In this document: positions 50,601 to 61,080 of the stretch, piece by piece | Layout of the letters: the number at the start of each line of letters is the position of its first letter | Position numbering within the stretch: the first letter of the stretch is position 1 | Source: Sipunculus nudus | Lineage: Eukaryota; Annelida; Sipuncula; Golfingiida; Sipunculidae | Direction: 5' to 3' | NCBI GenBank assembly: GCA_026874595.1 | Contig: CM049313.1 | Span: 63,492,159 to 63,556,158 of the forward strand | Length of the DNA: 64,000 bases | Position numbers and translations under genes: made by a program | The notes under the pieces: model-generated | Seen by the model: the letters and a program-made list of their open reading frames with translations, nothing else | Databases searched by the model: none | Told to the model about the DNA's origin: nothing

Positions 50601-50602
50601 AA

Positions 50603-53600
50603 AAAAGAAAAAAATTCGTAAAAATTTGAAAAAAAAATAGAGGTGGCACACCCAGTCTGCAGAAACTGATGGAACAGCTCATGATCAATATGTATGCCGA
50701 AAATCATGACCATCAGTGTTGTAGTTATTGAAATACTGCAGTTTTTGTATCAAATTTTCCATTATTCTGGGGGGGGGGGTATTTTGGACCCATACAGCTT
50801 AAAGAATATGGGTAACAGAGACCTAATTTCAAGTTTCCATGGAGACTTTTCATGGGTCTCCCTGTGTGTCAAGAATGAAGATTCTTGGTCCAGTTTTTAT
50901 GATTTGTGCCCTGTTAACAGATGTTCATATCTTTAAAGGTCTCAAAAATACAGAAAAATTTCGTTAAAAAAACCCGAACAAATACAGGTGGTGCCACCAG
51001 TCTGCAGAAACTTATGAAACACTCCATGATTAATATCCATGCAAACAATTATAGTTATCTCTGCTTTAGTTGTTCAGATACTTTAGCTTTTGTATCAAAT
51101 TTTCCATTATTCTGAGCTGTACTTTGGAGTGCCATAGCTCAAAGGATATGGGTAACAGAGACCAAATTTCAGGTTTCCATGGAGACTTATCATGGGTCTC
51201 CCTGTGTGTCAAGAACGAAGATTCTAGGTCCAGTCGTTACGATTTGTACCCTGTTGACAGATAACTACATCCTTAAAGGTCTCAAAAATGGAGAAAACAA
51301 TTCGTGAACATTGAAAAATACAGGTGGCGCCACCAGTCTGCACAAACTGATGAAACATCTCATGATCAATATGTATGTCGAAAATCATGACCATCAGTGA
51401 TGTAGTTAATGAGATATTGAAGTATTTGTATGAAATTTTTGACTATTCTGGGGGGTAATTTTGGGCCCCATAGCTCGAAGGATATGGGTAACAGAGACCT
51501 AATTTCTGGTTTCCATGGAGACTTTTCATAGGTCTCTCAGTGTGTCGAAAATGAAGATTCTAGGTCCAGTCGTTACGATTTGTGCCACGCTAACAGATGA
51601 CAGCATCCTCAAAGGTCTCAAAAAAAGAGGAAAAAATCGTAAAAAATCAAACAGTACAGGTGGCGCCACCAGTCTGCAGGAACTGATCGAACATCTCATG
51701 ATCAATATGTATGCCAAAAATGAAGACCATCAGTGATGTAGTAATTGAGATATTGAAGTTTTTGTATGAAATTTTCCATTATTCTGAGCTGTACTTTGGA
51801 GTGCCATAGCTCAAAGGATATGGGAAACAGAGACCTAATTTCAAGTTTCCACAGGCACCTTTCATGGGCCTCCTTGCATGACAAGAATGAAGATTCTAGG
51901 TCCAGTTGTTGCGATTTGTACCCTGTTGACAGATAACCACATCTTTAAAGGTCTCAAAAAAAAGAAAAAAATTCGTAAAAATTTGAAAAAAAAATAGAGG
52001 TGGCACACCCAGTCTGCAGAAACTGATGGAACAGCTCATGATCAATATGTATGCCGAAAATCATGACCATCAGTGTTGTAGTTATTGAAATACTGCAGTT
52101 TTTGTATCAAATTTTCCATTATTCTGGGGGGGGGGGGGGTATTTTGGACCCATACAGCTTAAAGAATATGGGTAACAGAGACCTAATTTCAAGTTTCCAT
52201 GGAGACTTTTCATGGGTCTCCCTGTGTGTCAAGAATGAAGATTCTTGGTCCAGTTTTTATGATTTGTGCCCTGTTAACAGATGTTCATATCTTTAAAGGT
52301 CTCAAAAATACAGAAAAATTTCGTAAAAAAAACCCGAACAAATACAGGTGGTGCCACCAGTCTGCAGAAACTTATGAAACACTCCATGATCAATATCCAT
52401 GCAAACAATTATGGTTATCTCTGCTTTAGTTGTTCAGATTCTTTAGCTTTTGTATCAAATTTTCCATTATTCTGAGCTGTACTTTGGAGTGCCATAGCTC
52501 AAAGGATATGGGTAACAGAGACCAAATTTCAGGTTTCCATGGAGACTTATCATGGGTCTCCCTGTGTGTCAAGAACGAAGATTCTAGGTCCAGTTGTTAC
52601 GATTTGTACCCTGTTGACAGATAACTACATCCTTAAAGGTCTCAAAAATGGAGAAAACAATTCGTGAACATTGAAAAATACAGGTGGCGCCACCAGTCTG
52701 CACAAACTGATGAAACATCTCATGATCAATATGTATGTCGAAAATCATGACCATCAGTGATGTAGTTAATGAGATATTGAAGTATTTGTATGAAATTTTT
52801 GACTATTCTGGGGGGTAATTTTGGGCCCCATAGCTCGAAGGATATGGGTAACAGAGACCTAATTTCTGGTTTCCATGGAGACTTTTCATAGGTCTCTCAG
52901 TGTGTCGAAAATGAAGATTCTAGGTCCAGTCGTTACGATTTGTGCCACGCTAACAGATGACAGCATCCTCAAAGGTCTCAAAAATAGAGGAAAAAATCGT
53001 AAAAAATCAAACAGTACAGGTGGCGCCACCAGTCTGCAGGAACTGATCGAACATCTCATGATCAATATGTATGCCAAAAATGAAGACCATCAGTGATGTA
53101 GTAATTGAGATATTGAAGTTTTTGTATGAAATTTTTTACTATTCTGGGGGGTACTTTTGGGCCCCATAGCTCAAAGGATATGGGTAACAGAGACCTTATT
53201 TCTGGTTTCCAAGGAGATTTTTCATGGACCTCTCAGTGTGTCAAGAATTAAGATTCTAAGTCTAGTCTTTATGATTTGTGCCACGTTAACAGATGTTCAC
53301 ATTTTTAAAGGTCTCAAAAATAGAGAAAAAAATTCGTAAAAAAACGAAAAATACAGGTGGCGCCACCAGTCTGCAGGAAGTGATGTAACATCTCATGATC
53401 AATATGTATGCCAAAAATCATGACCATCAGTCAAGTAGTTAATGAGATATTGAAGTTTTTGTATGAAATTTTTGACTTTTCTGGGGGGTACTTTGGGGCC
53501 ACATAGCTCGAAGGATATGGGTAACAGAGACCTAATTTCTGGTTTCCAAGGAGATTTTTTATGGACCTCTCAGAATCCCAAGTTACAAGGTTCTAGGTCC

Positions 53601-53660
53601 AGCGGTTACGATTTGTGCCTGGTTAACGCAGACGGACAGACGGACGACGGACAAAGAGTG
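50603..53660 (+). repeat. ~337-bp satellite with 1.36-kb higher-order repeat
   Basis: Nine monomers, each starting with a GGTGGCGCCACC-type box: 50641, 50987, 51323, 51659, 51999, 52347, 52683, 53019 and 53356 (spacing 336-348 bp). Monomers 1 to about 4 (50600-51771) recur nearly unchanged at 51959-53131 (offset 1357-1360 bp), and the duplication breaks inside monomer 4. Short open frames with a common KDMGNRD-type core are shared between monomers but stop repeatedly. Confidence 0.9.
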
Positions 53661-53699
53661 ATCGCTATAGCTCAGATGACTTTCAGTCAGCTGAGCTAA

Positions 53700-54190
53700 A
53701 AAACTTATATTAAATCTGCAGGTCAGGTTTGCACTAAACATCTATGATATGACAAATCAGGAAAATGACAAATTCTGCACTGAGTGACCCCAAGGTGTCA
53801 TTTAAATAAGCGAGCATATGATGCATCTTGGTCAAAGAATTCCCAAAATGCATCGTTGTAACCACATCAAAGTCAAACAAGACATGGATCTTTATACAAC
53901 ATCCATTATGTACATTAGAATGAAGACAGGTGTCATAAATGCACATACACAGGTAAAACACTTCATAACATGTAAGCCAGCCAGTCAGACCAGCTCGGTT
54001 AATTGACAGCTTCTCCTTCAGAGCCTTGTTTTATCAATTGTGTCCAAATCACATCAAAGTTAAAACTGGCAGGAGCAATGTCAATGTCTCTAGGAGGTTT
54101 CCAGTTAATTAATTTCTGGTTGAAAACTTGACAAACTGCATAGGTCGGGTAAAATGTTCATGTATCTATGTATCAAAAAGGAAATTAAAA
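53700..54190. other. Unique intronic sequence
   Basis: Moderately complex, with no paired splice sites or element ends after the hairpin at 53697. Confidence 0.45.
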
Positions 54191-54193
54191 TTA

Positions 54194-54351
54194 CAGTGAA
54201 ACCTCGTTGTGTCAAGTCGAAGGGACCCTCAGAAAACATTGACATGTACATCAGAGGTTCGACACAAGCAGGTTTTATTTGGTTATAATTTTACTAGAGT
54301 TGTAAGTGGGGTATTTGACTTAAGCCAGTTCGACACAACAAGGTTTCACTG
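54194..54351. mobile_element. pogo-like MITE, 158 bp, TA target
   Basis: CAGTGAAACCTCGTTGTGTC at the left and GACACAACAAGGTTTCACTG at the right are inverted with a single mismatch over 20 bases, and TA flanks both ends. An internal GAGGTTCGACACAAGCAGG repeats the terminal sequence. Termini of this form with TA duplication are typical of Tc1/mariner-pogo (Tigger-like) MITEs. Confidence 0.85.
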
Positions 54352-54359
54352 TATTTTGG

Positions 54360-54940
54360 TCTTTGACTCTATCTTGTAATTCCTATGTTAATGTTTTCAT
54401 GTTTAAAATATATGGGGGTAATTTTTTTTACAATTTTAAGCCACATAAAGCATTCCAAGTTTTATTAAGCACAAATTTTTCTATATTGTGCATATTAATG
54501 AATTTTGTTTAAACCTAAATTACAGAATTTATGTAAAAAAAAACAAACTTTCTTTTAATGTTATTGTATATACACGATTGAAGTCAGCATTGCCATTTTT
54601 AATACTTTTGGAAGTCAAGAAAAACAAGTGGAAATTTTGGTAAAAATAACAAACCTTAATTTTCTAGTATGTTCAAGTCTGAATGATTGACAATATCTTA
54701 TATACCTGTTTGCACATATGAAAAGTAGCTGCTCACTCTATCTCTGCCTGTGGTATAACTTTCAGGGAAAATCATATCTTACAAGTTTCAGGTGGCGAAA
54801 AAAGCAGTATTCTTCATCAGAGTTCTAATTAATTATTATTAAGCACTTTAAAATAGGTTTGGTCTCAAGCTGTCCCTGATAGGGCTGAGGAATAATTTCT
54901 ATGAACAAATTGGCTTGTATAGTATTTTAGTAATTTTGCC
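54360..54940. other. AT-rich intron, nothing recognised
   Basis: No supported feature. Confidence 0.5.
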
Positions 54941-54977
54941 CCTCCCCCCCCCCCCCCACACTTCCCCCCCCCCCCCC
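54941..54977. repeat. Double poly-C tract
   Basis: Two C runs separated by ACACTT. Assembly length is unreliable. Confidence 0.9.
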
Positions 54978-55024
54978 AAACACTGGATGCATGCTTGACT
55001 AAATATTCAATGGGTGGTATCAAT

Positions 55025-55692
55025 TAGTGGTGTTTCAATTAATTGATAAAATCAATGATTGGTTGTTTTTCTTTTAAAATCATTTAAATTTCATTTTTGT
55101 ATAATAGATTATAATTGATTATGAATGTCCATGTGAAGAATCTAATCCTGTCAGAGATATACAATACAAGGCAAGGAACAGCATCAAACAGAACCTTGCA
55201 TGGCCAACAATCATCAAACAGCAAGTTGACCTTGGATGTGGGTGGAAAGATGGTTTTAATATGAACATCAATGTACATATATGTCACAAGTTACTGGGGG
55301 TCAATATTATAGGTGCTATTTACATCAGGGTGGTGGTGTTATGGTTAAGGTGCCAGGTTCATAAGGTCTTGAGTTTGAATCCCGTTTAGACCGCGACTGT
55401 GCCAAGACCCTTGGGAAAGGTCCAAACCCCAAGTGTGCCTCTGTCCACACAGCAGATGAAATAGGTAACAGTAAATACAGGGAAGGTAACCTGCGATGGA
55501 CTCATAAGTTACTTCAGGCTACAGAAACCAGGATAAACTCTACCTGATGAGCCAGTAGGCTCATGAGTAAAGGCCCAAATGATACAGCAGATTTCAAGGT
55601 TATATAGAAATTACATAAAATAATCAATTAATAATCAATCATTTTTATTTTTCAATCATCAATTATGATTTAAAACCAAATCCTAATCACTA
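55025..55692. mobile_element. Probable hAT-type element carrying a SINE
   Basis: Begins TAGTGGTG and ends TAATCACTA, short inverted ends. GTATCAAT (55017-55024) and ATATCAAT (55693-55700) flank it, an 8-bp duplication with one mismatch. Subterminal regions hold many CAATTAAT and ATCAAT copies in opposing orientation. No transposase. The interior contains the SINE at 55326-55609. Confidence 0.55.
55326..55609 (+). mobile_element. tRNA-derived SINE, second copy
   Basis: GGTGGTGTTATGGTTAAGG (A box) and TTGAGTTTGAATCCC (B box), then AAGTGTGCCTCTGTCCAC and GATGAGCCAGTAGGCTCATG, all collinear with 8799-9089. The possible flanking duplication is ATTTACAT/AATTACAT. It is nested in the hAT-type element. 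Confidence 0.8.
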
Positions 55693-55727
55693 ATATCAAT
55701 GCAGCTATGAACTTGAACAGCAAGTGT

Positions 55728-55740
55728 TGCTACCTAGTGG
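55728..55740 (-). promoter_or_regulatory. Weak CTCF-like motif
   Basis: On the minus strand CCACTAGGTAGCA, one base off the core seen at 2406 (CCACTAGGTGGCA) and pointing toward it. Confidence 0.25.
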
Positions 55741-55799
55741 TCTGTTTCAGCTAATTTACCCCTGAAACCTACTTAACATGTTACAGTGATTGCAGGTTT

Positions 55800-56330
55800 C
55801 GTGTCCCTGGACACATCGAACATCACGCAGGATTGGTTGACCTAATATTTACATTACTCTAATATTCTCTGGCTCTTATTCATGCCGTCATCCATCAGTT
55901 TAGAACGACTTTGTTGTGCTGGTTTTCCTGATTTGACTTATCACTGTGATGGAGCCGCTCATAGATAATTGATGCTCCACCAAAAGTCCTACTTTAGCCG
56001 GCGACACAAAATGGCCCTCTAGCATGCGATGGTGCCATCGGTGTCAGCGTATGATAGCTGTCGCTTTGGTGATGCCGTGACAACTGAGCGGCAGAGTCGC
56101 CATGATATCACATCCTGGTTCATCCAAATAATGACTCGGCTGACAAAATGATAACCTACCCCCAGTCAAAGACAAATAAGGGGTACCAAGGTCAGCCGTT
56201 TCGGTGGATCCCTTTGATACACCAGAGCTGATTTACAAACTGTGGAGGGCATGCCCCTACGAACAAACTGGTTAAACGAGTGTGACTTCAACCCAGAGCA
56301 GACACTCCATTCATTCAGTCCTGTCAAGGC
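55800..56330. promoter_or_regulatory. Complex GC-richer island, candidate enhancer
   Basis: Non-repetitive block with TTAGCCGGCGACACAAAATG, GCGATGGTGCCATCGG and TGATGGAGCCGCTCATAG. All frames are interrupted. The density of balanced, non-repetitive sequence is unlike the flanks. Upstream of the SCAPER exon in transcript direction. Confidence 0.35.
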
Positions 56331-56349
56331 TGACATTTCAATAATCTGC

Positions 56350-57175
56350 TAACTTAATACTGAGAGATGAGTTCTTATTTTGCCACACAACAGCTGAAAA
56401 ATGAGTTCTTATTTTGTCACAAAGCTGAAAGATATGTTCTTATTTTGTCTTCGAAGTGTTTTTTTTTCAATGCAGCTGTCAATTTGGTGATGTCTTTCAG
56501 CTAAGTGATATGTTCTTATTTCGTCTTATATTTGACCAATGTATTTTATTCTGCCATACAGGTGAGGAAAGTTTTATTTTTATTTGGAATACATCTGAGA
56601 GACATGTTCTTCCTTTGTTTGAAAGATGTATTTTTTTCTGCCATACAGCTGAGAGAAGTCTTTTTTACTTGAAGTACAGCTGAGAAACATATTCTTATTT
56701 TGTTTTACATTTGACAGATGTATTTTTTTCTGCCATACCGCTGAGAGAAGTTTTTTTATTTGAAATACAGCTGAGAGATATGTCCTTATTTTGCCATGCA
56801 GCTGACAGATGTGTTCTCACTCTGTCCTAAAACTAAGAGATATGTTCTAATTCTATGTTTATATCATCTTAAAGCTGAGAGGTATGTTCTCATTTTGTCT
56901 TAAAACTGACAGACGTGTTTTAATTAAAAGATAAGAGATAGGTTCTCATTTTTTGTTTATTTCATCTTAAAGCTGAGAGATTTGTTCTCATTATGTCTCA
57001 AAAACCTGGGAGATACGTCCCATTTTGTCTTATAGCTGACAGACATGTTCTCAGTTTGTCTTTAAACTTAGAGATGTTCTCATTTTGTATTAAAGCTGAC
57101 AGACAACTTCTCATTTTGTCTTAAAACTGAGAGATACATTCTCATCTTGACCTAAAACAGATGCATTGTTCTTAT
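56350..57175. repeat. Degenerate ~31-33-bp tandem repeat
   Basis: GCTGAGAGATATGTTCTCAT followed by TTTGTCTTAAA recurs with heavy decay. Copies differ at most positions, so the array is old. The frame 56456-56683 is a by-product. Confidence 0.85.
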
Positions 57176-57253
57176 GTACAAAAGAAATGTGTTATTTTGC
57201 TATAAAGCTTCCCTGTAAACAAAAATCCAGCCTAAACCTATAATGTCCTACAC

Positions 57254-57294
57254 CACACACACACACACACACACACCCTCACACACACACACAC
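57254..57294. repeat. (CA)n microsatellite
   Basis: Interrupted CA repeat. Confidence 0.95.
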
Positions 57295-57336
57295 CTTAAT
57301 GCCCAGTGGTTCTGCCACAATGAGCGCTGCAAAGAT

Positions 57337-57442
57337 ATACTATACTATATGCTATACTATATACTACACTATACTATACACTATACTATATTTTATATTT
57401 ACTATACTATACCATATTAAACTACCTACACTATACTATACA
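57337..57442. repeat. ACTAT-type short tandem repeat
   Basis: Irregular copies of ACTATACTAT with small changes. Confidence 0.85.
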
Positions 57443-58319
57443 ATTATATATGTGTGTTTATGACTTAATCCCCAAATTTGTTATGCCTGTGAATTTAGTA
57501 CTTTGCATTTTGAACATAACATCTTTTAAGAAAACTATTATCATTATTAGCTTGTGTAAGCAATTTTACTCAATAAGTTGTGAACTGATTTCTTTGAAAT
57601 TTGTTGATGTCTAAGGTTACAACTAATGGAACATTCATAAAATTTTTGAAGGTGATTTGGATATTTACTGTTATTTCCCATTATGAGATAAGGAATGTGT
57701 TGCACTGCTTGGGGTTATGGACCACCTTTGTTCTAACGGGCAGAGCTGACAAGTGATACAACCATGGTCAGTTCGGTCAGAGTCCTGATGGCAGAGTATA
57801 TAGTCTCTGACGACTCTCTAGTTGTGACATATACAGGTACATAAAACAAGACAAGTACACTGAATACAAAATAACTTATATTGTCAATGTCAACTACTAA
57901 ATATCACATTTTTTTAATGTGCTGGCTATCTAGATCTACAAAAGCATAGTTTTGGTAATTATTTTTAAAAAATAAAGTTTACTTATTTATAAAGAAAAAT
58001 TTTGAAAACTGACAGGATAAAGTAATCATTTGTCTGTTCATAAACCTTTTCTTTTTTACAAAAGCACCTTGTGACCTTTCAGTACATAGACATGACATGG
58101 CAGGTGTAATTGATTCACGATGCTGACTATAAATACTACAATATTAATTTACAACTGTTGCTTATATCTCCAAAATGCAATAAGTTCACTGAACCTTTGA
58201 AGAACACTTTCTGTGGGGCACTTGGCAAGTGATTAATACTCCGAAGAAAATGAATTTTTTTCTCATTGTTAATCTCCTGTCTGGTTACACTGTGAAGACA
58301 GAGAGATATTAATTTCTAG
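57443..58319. other. Intronic sequence, nothing recognised
   Basis: 57690-57850 is somewhat more complex. No exon or element ends were recognised. Confidence 0.45.
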
Positions 58320-59130
58320 CGTTTTCACATGAGGGCACAAAAAGCACCAGGGTCACATTACACAAAGCCTACATCAAGTGCAGCCATAAGGTGGTGTCAG
58401 CGAGATCAAGAAGTATAGTCCCACCCAACCTCTCAATTGTCTTCTAAAGTAACCGCTAGCAAGTTAGTTTCAAAACTTAAGTGAAGATTTACTGGCCGAA
58501 TGATCGCACAGATGGGCATGTGCAAATCACCTGACCACATACTCTCAGAAATCGCTGCCATGTTTCAAATGGCTGGCAATGTGTGGACTTTTTCTACTGG
58601 CACACAGGGAACAGAGAACCCCCTTGGGGCTGATCCAGACCACTCTATGGACTGACGATCAATGGCTTCTTTCCAATTTATATCCAACCAAAGGCACATT
58701 GGTAAGATTAGCCCCGCCATAAAAATGGAGCCGCGGCTGATGGATGTCGTCGGCATCGGAGAGCACCGCCCAACACGAGCGGCCAGGCCCTTAGATAGAC
58801 CCACGTGAGACCCCTTGCCTGAGACACAAATTTGATTTTGGCTGGTTGTAAAATATTAGAACACCAGGAAAAGGAGCTGCCGTTGCCATAAAACAGTCTC
58901 TGGGGCCCAGTGGGCTGCCCGTAAAGCAAGCCAATATGTCACATGAATTATGTCACCATGAGAGCGCTGACACACCAGACTGTGAGCTAACAGGACGCTT
59001 GACGATATTTGTCACTTCTAAAGTGGCACCGGCCTGGTAAAGGTGACTGAGGCAAAACACCCCATGCCCCATCTCAAATGTGAGGTCAGCTTCCCACCTG
59101 TGTTTTATCTTGAAAGAACTCATCAAAGTA
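58320..59130. promoter_or_regulatory. 810-bp complex island, candidate enhancer
   Basis: Contains the most G+C-rich unique block in the window (58700-58810, for example GGAGCCGCGGCTGATGG and GTCGTCGGCATCGGAGAGC). Minus-strand frames 58565-58804 and 58708-58929 overlap in different registers without protein-family character or splice sites. Candidate conserved regulatory element. Confidence 0.4.
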
Positions 59131-60769
59131 ATCAGTTTGGTATTCTTTCCGGCACACTAATACACAAATGGACTGAATACTGCACAATTTAAACTCAATG
59201 CTGGTTCCCTCAGCCTAGACTGGTATTTCTTCAATATTAGATAAGTCTGGCTGGCAATATAGTCTCTAAACATACACTCATATTGTATTTGTAAATATTG
59301 ATTATATATTTTTTTATATATATCAATCCTTATCAGAAATTAATTTGATAAGTAACAATATCCATCACTGATTTCTAGAAGTTTACTTTTCCATATCATA
59401 TAAATAAATATCCACTTGTATTTTCAAAATAGAACCATTGTAGCAAAATACTAGTCAACTTTAGCAATAACAGGTTACCTCAGAAACAAACCCCTTCCCC
59501 TCTATTATACACTAAAAATTTTAAATTACTGACTAAAGGCCTGTCTTCTAGTCTATCTTACTGTCATTCATTTATTAAAACAACATATGTGTGGGTAACA
59601 TACAATTTAATTTTATGACTGATAATTGTTCACAGATACTCAGATTTCTTCCTATATTTACAATTAGTACTGGTCAGTTCATCAACACTTTTAATGTAAT
59701 CACCCTGATCTGTATATTATTATGTTGGAAAAATTAAGATTATACAATAGATTTAATCAATGACAGATAATTAACAAATAAACAACAGATTAATTAGCAT
59801 ATATCAGCTGAGTACATATCTTAAGTGAAATACATAAAGACGATCATTACCATAATTTGATACCTGTTTATGCAATTTTACTGGATTGCTAATAAAAATG
59901 AATTAAGGTTCTTGGATCACCAAGCTCTTCTATTTAATTCACACAAGCATACCTTGAACGCTTAATTACTCTGATTGACAATATGACAATTTTCTGCTGG
60001 ACAAGGGAGTGAGGCAGGGCAAAAAAAATTAACTGATTTTACCAGATCCAATGTTATTAATTTTAATTTCTGCTTTTCAAGGATTTGTTTAATAACAGCA
60101 AGTAATAATCAAATTATATATATGTAGTCCCCCCTTTTTTAAAAAAAATTCCACTAATCTGAAAGTTTCAAGCTCAAAGTTAATATATTAACTCTAATCA
60201 CAATATTACCAAATAAAACCCACCTGAACTGGACATATGATATGTTGAAGTTTTCTGTAGGTCCCTTTGACCTACTGTTTTATTGTTATTTTATATATAT
60301 ACACACGCACACGGTGATATATCTGAAGATTTTTATTAGCTTATCATTTGGCAGTCTTATTTATTTAATATCATGTTACATTGGTCACCATCTGCTTTGA
60401 TCTTCTCAGTTTGTTGTCGGTTTCATATTACAACTTCAGGTTTTAATATATATTTGAGTTTATTTTAACACAGGTAGACACTCAAGGAGCACCACTGCTT
60501 TTCTTTGTTAAAAGTAAGCTAAAATAAGAGCTACTTTTTTTATTTGTGAATACAAAGGATATCAATTCACAATGAATACACTTTCCCTGGAATCCTGGTC
60601 ACTATGTATCAGTGTAATCCTAACAGTGTTACCTTACATCATGTAAAAAAGATGATTCCTTGCACTAATTATCAAACAGTTATAATAATTCAAAAGACAA
60701 AAGCAACAACAAACTCTAAATTAAAGTGAACAGGAAATAGTTCTAAATTAACTTTCACTGGTAGGATTC
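59131..60769. other. AT-rich intron, nothing recognised
   Basis: AT-rich, with short (TA)n near 60290 and a few oligo-T runs. No supported feature. Confidence 0.5.
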
Positions 60770-61080
60770 AGATTCCAGCTCCAGTAATTAATTAGTTGAA
60801 CACTAAGCAGCGTAAGAAGTTATTGACAATTGTCACTAATTAAATAGGTTAACGAGCAAACTATGGCTCGGGGAATGGTGACCAAGGTATGCTTCAGCTA
60901 TTCACTAATTAAATCAAAGACTCGTTATCTATGCGACAGCACTAGATTTTGTTCAAGTTTTCTCGTTCTGGTCATACAAGACCCGGGACAGCTGCAAGAA
61001 AACAAATCGGCCGCTGCAATTTCTGACAGCCATTATTGGTGAGGTTCTTGAAACATTTCATTAAGCAATGGTTTGGCATT
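60770..61080. promoter_or_regulatory. Island with clustered TAAT homeodomain sites
   Basis: TAATTAATTAG (60785-60795) and two copies of CACTAATTAAAT (60834-60845 and 60903-60914), followed by a GC-richer block with CCCGGGACAGCTGC and CCATTATTGG. Repeated TAAT cores fit homeodomain or LIM-homeodomain binding. The role is inference. Confidence 0.35.

Larger units (their letters stand above)
45350..50602 (+). mobile_element. 5.25-kb head-to-tail dimeric hairpin-ended element
   Basis: The body is present twice in direct tandem, 45350-47730 and 47731-50111 (offset 2381 bp, very high identity). Each begins ACAAGGGACCTATGGGTCAC then GACGCTCAGCTG. The second copy continues into the 3' segment with GGAC repeats and the AGCTCAG...CTGAGCT hairpin, itself duplicated (hairpins at 50338-50366 and 50572-50600). 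GCTCAGCTG at the 5' end is the inverse of CAGCTGAGC in the hairpin. The left flank GGTCTCAAAA and right flank AAAAGAAAAAAATTCG are contiguous at about 51949-51971, an empty site showing insertion into an A-run without target duplication. No transposase. A 77-codon frame is kept in both copies (45361, 47742) without recognisable function. Confidence 0.75.
43693..53699 (+). mobile_element. Composite Helitron/Helentron-like repeat nest, 10 kb
   Basis: The left edge is AACAAGTGACCCATGGGTCA then a TCAGCTGAC subterminal motif. The right edge is a 13-bp-arm hairpin, AGCTCAGATGACT...AGTCAGCTGAGCT (53669-53697), followed by AA. The left motif is the inverted counterpart of GTCAGCTGAG in the right hairpin. 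Between them lie 280-bp and ~337-bp tandem monomers and an inserted 5.25-kb relative (45350-50602). Subterminal inverted repeats, a 3' hairpin, CTAA end and tandem core match Helentron-associated elements such as bivalve pearl. The class assignment is inference, and no Rep/helicase was seen. Confidence 0.5.

Noticed and set aside
57690-57850. Another candidate regulatory island
   Set aside because: Composition only slightly above background and short. Not distinct enough to list.
58565-58929. Two minus-strand frames as SCAPER exons
   Set aside because: They overlap in different registers, do not resemble SCAPER, and have no splice sites at sensible places.
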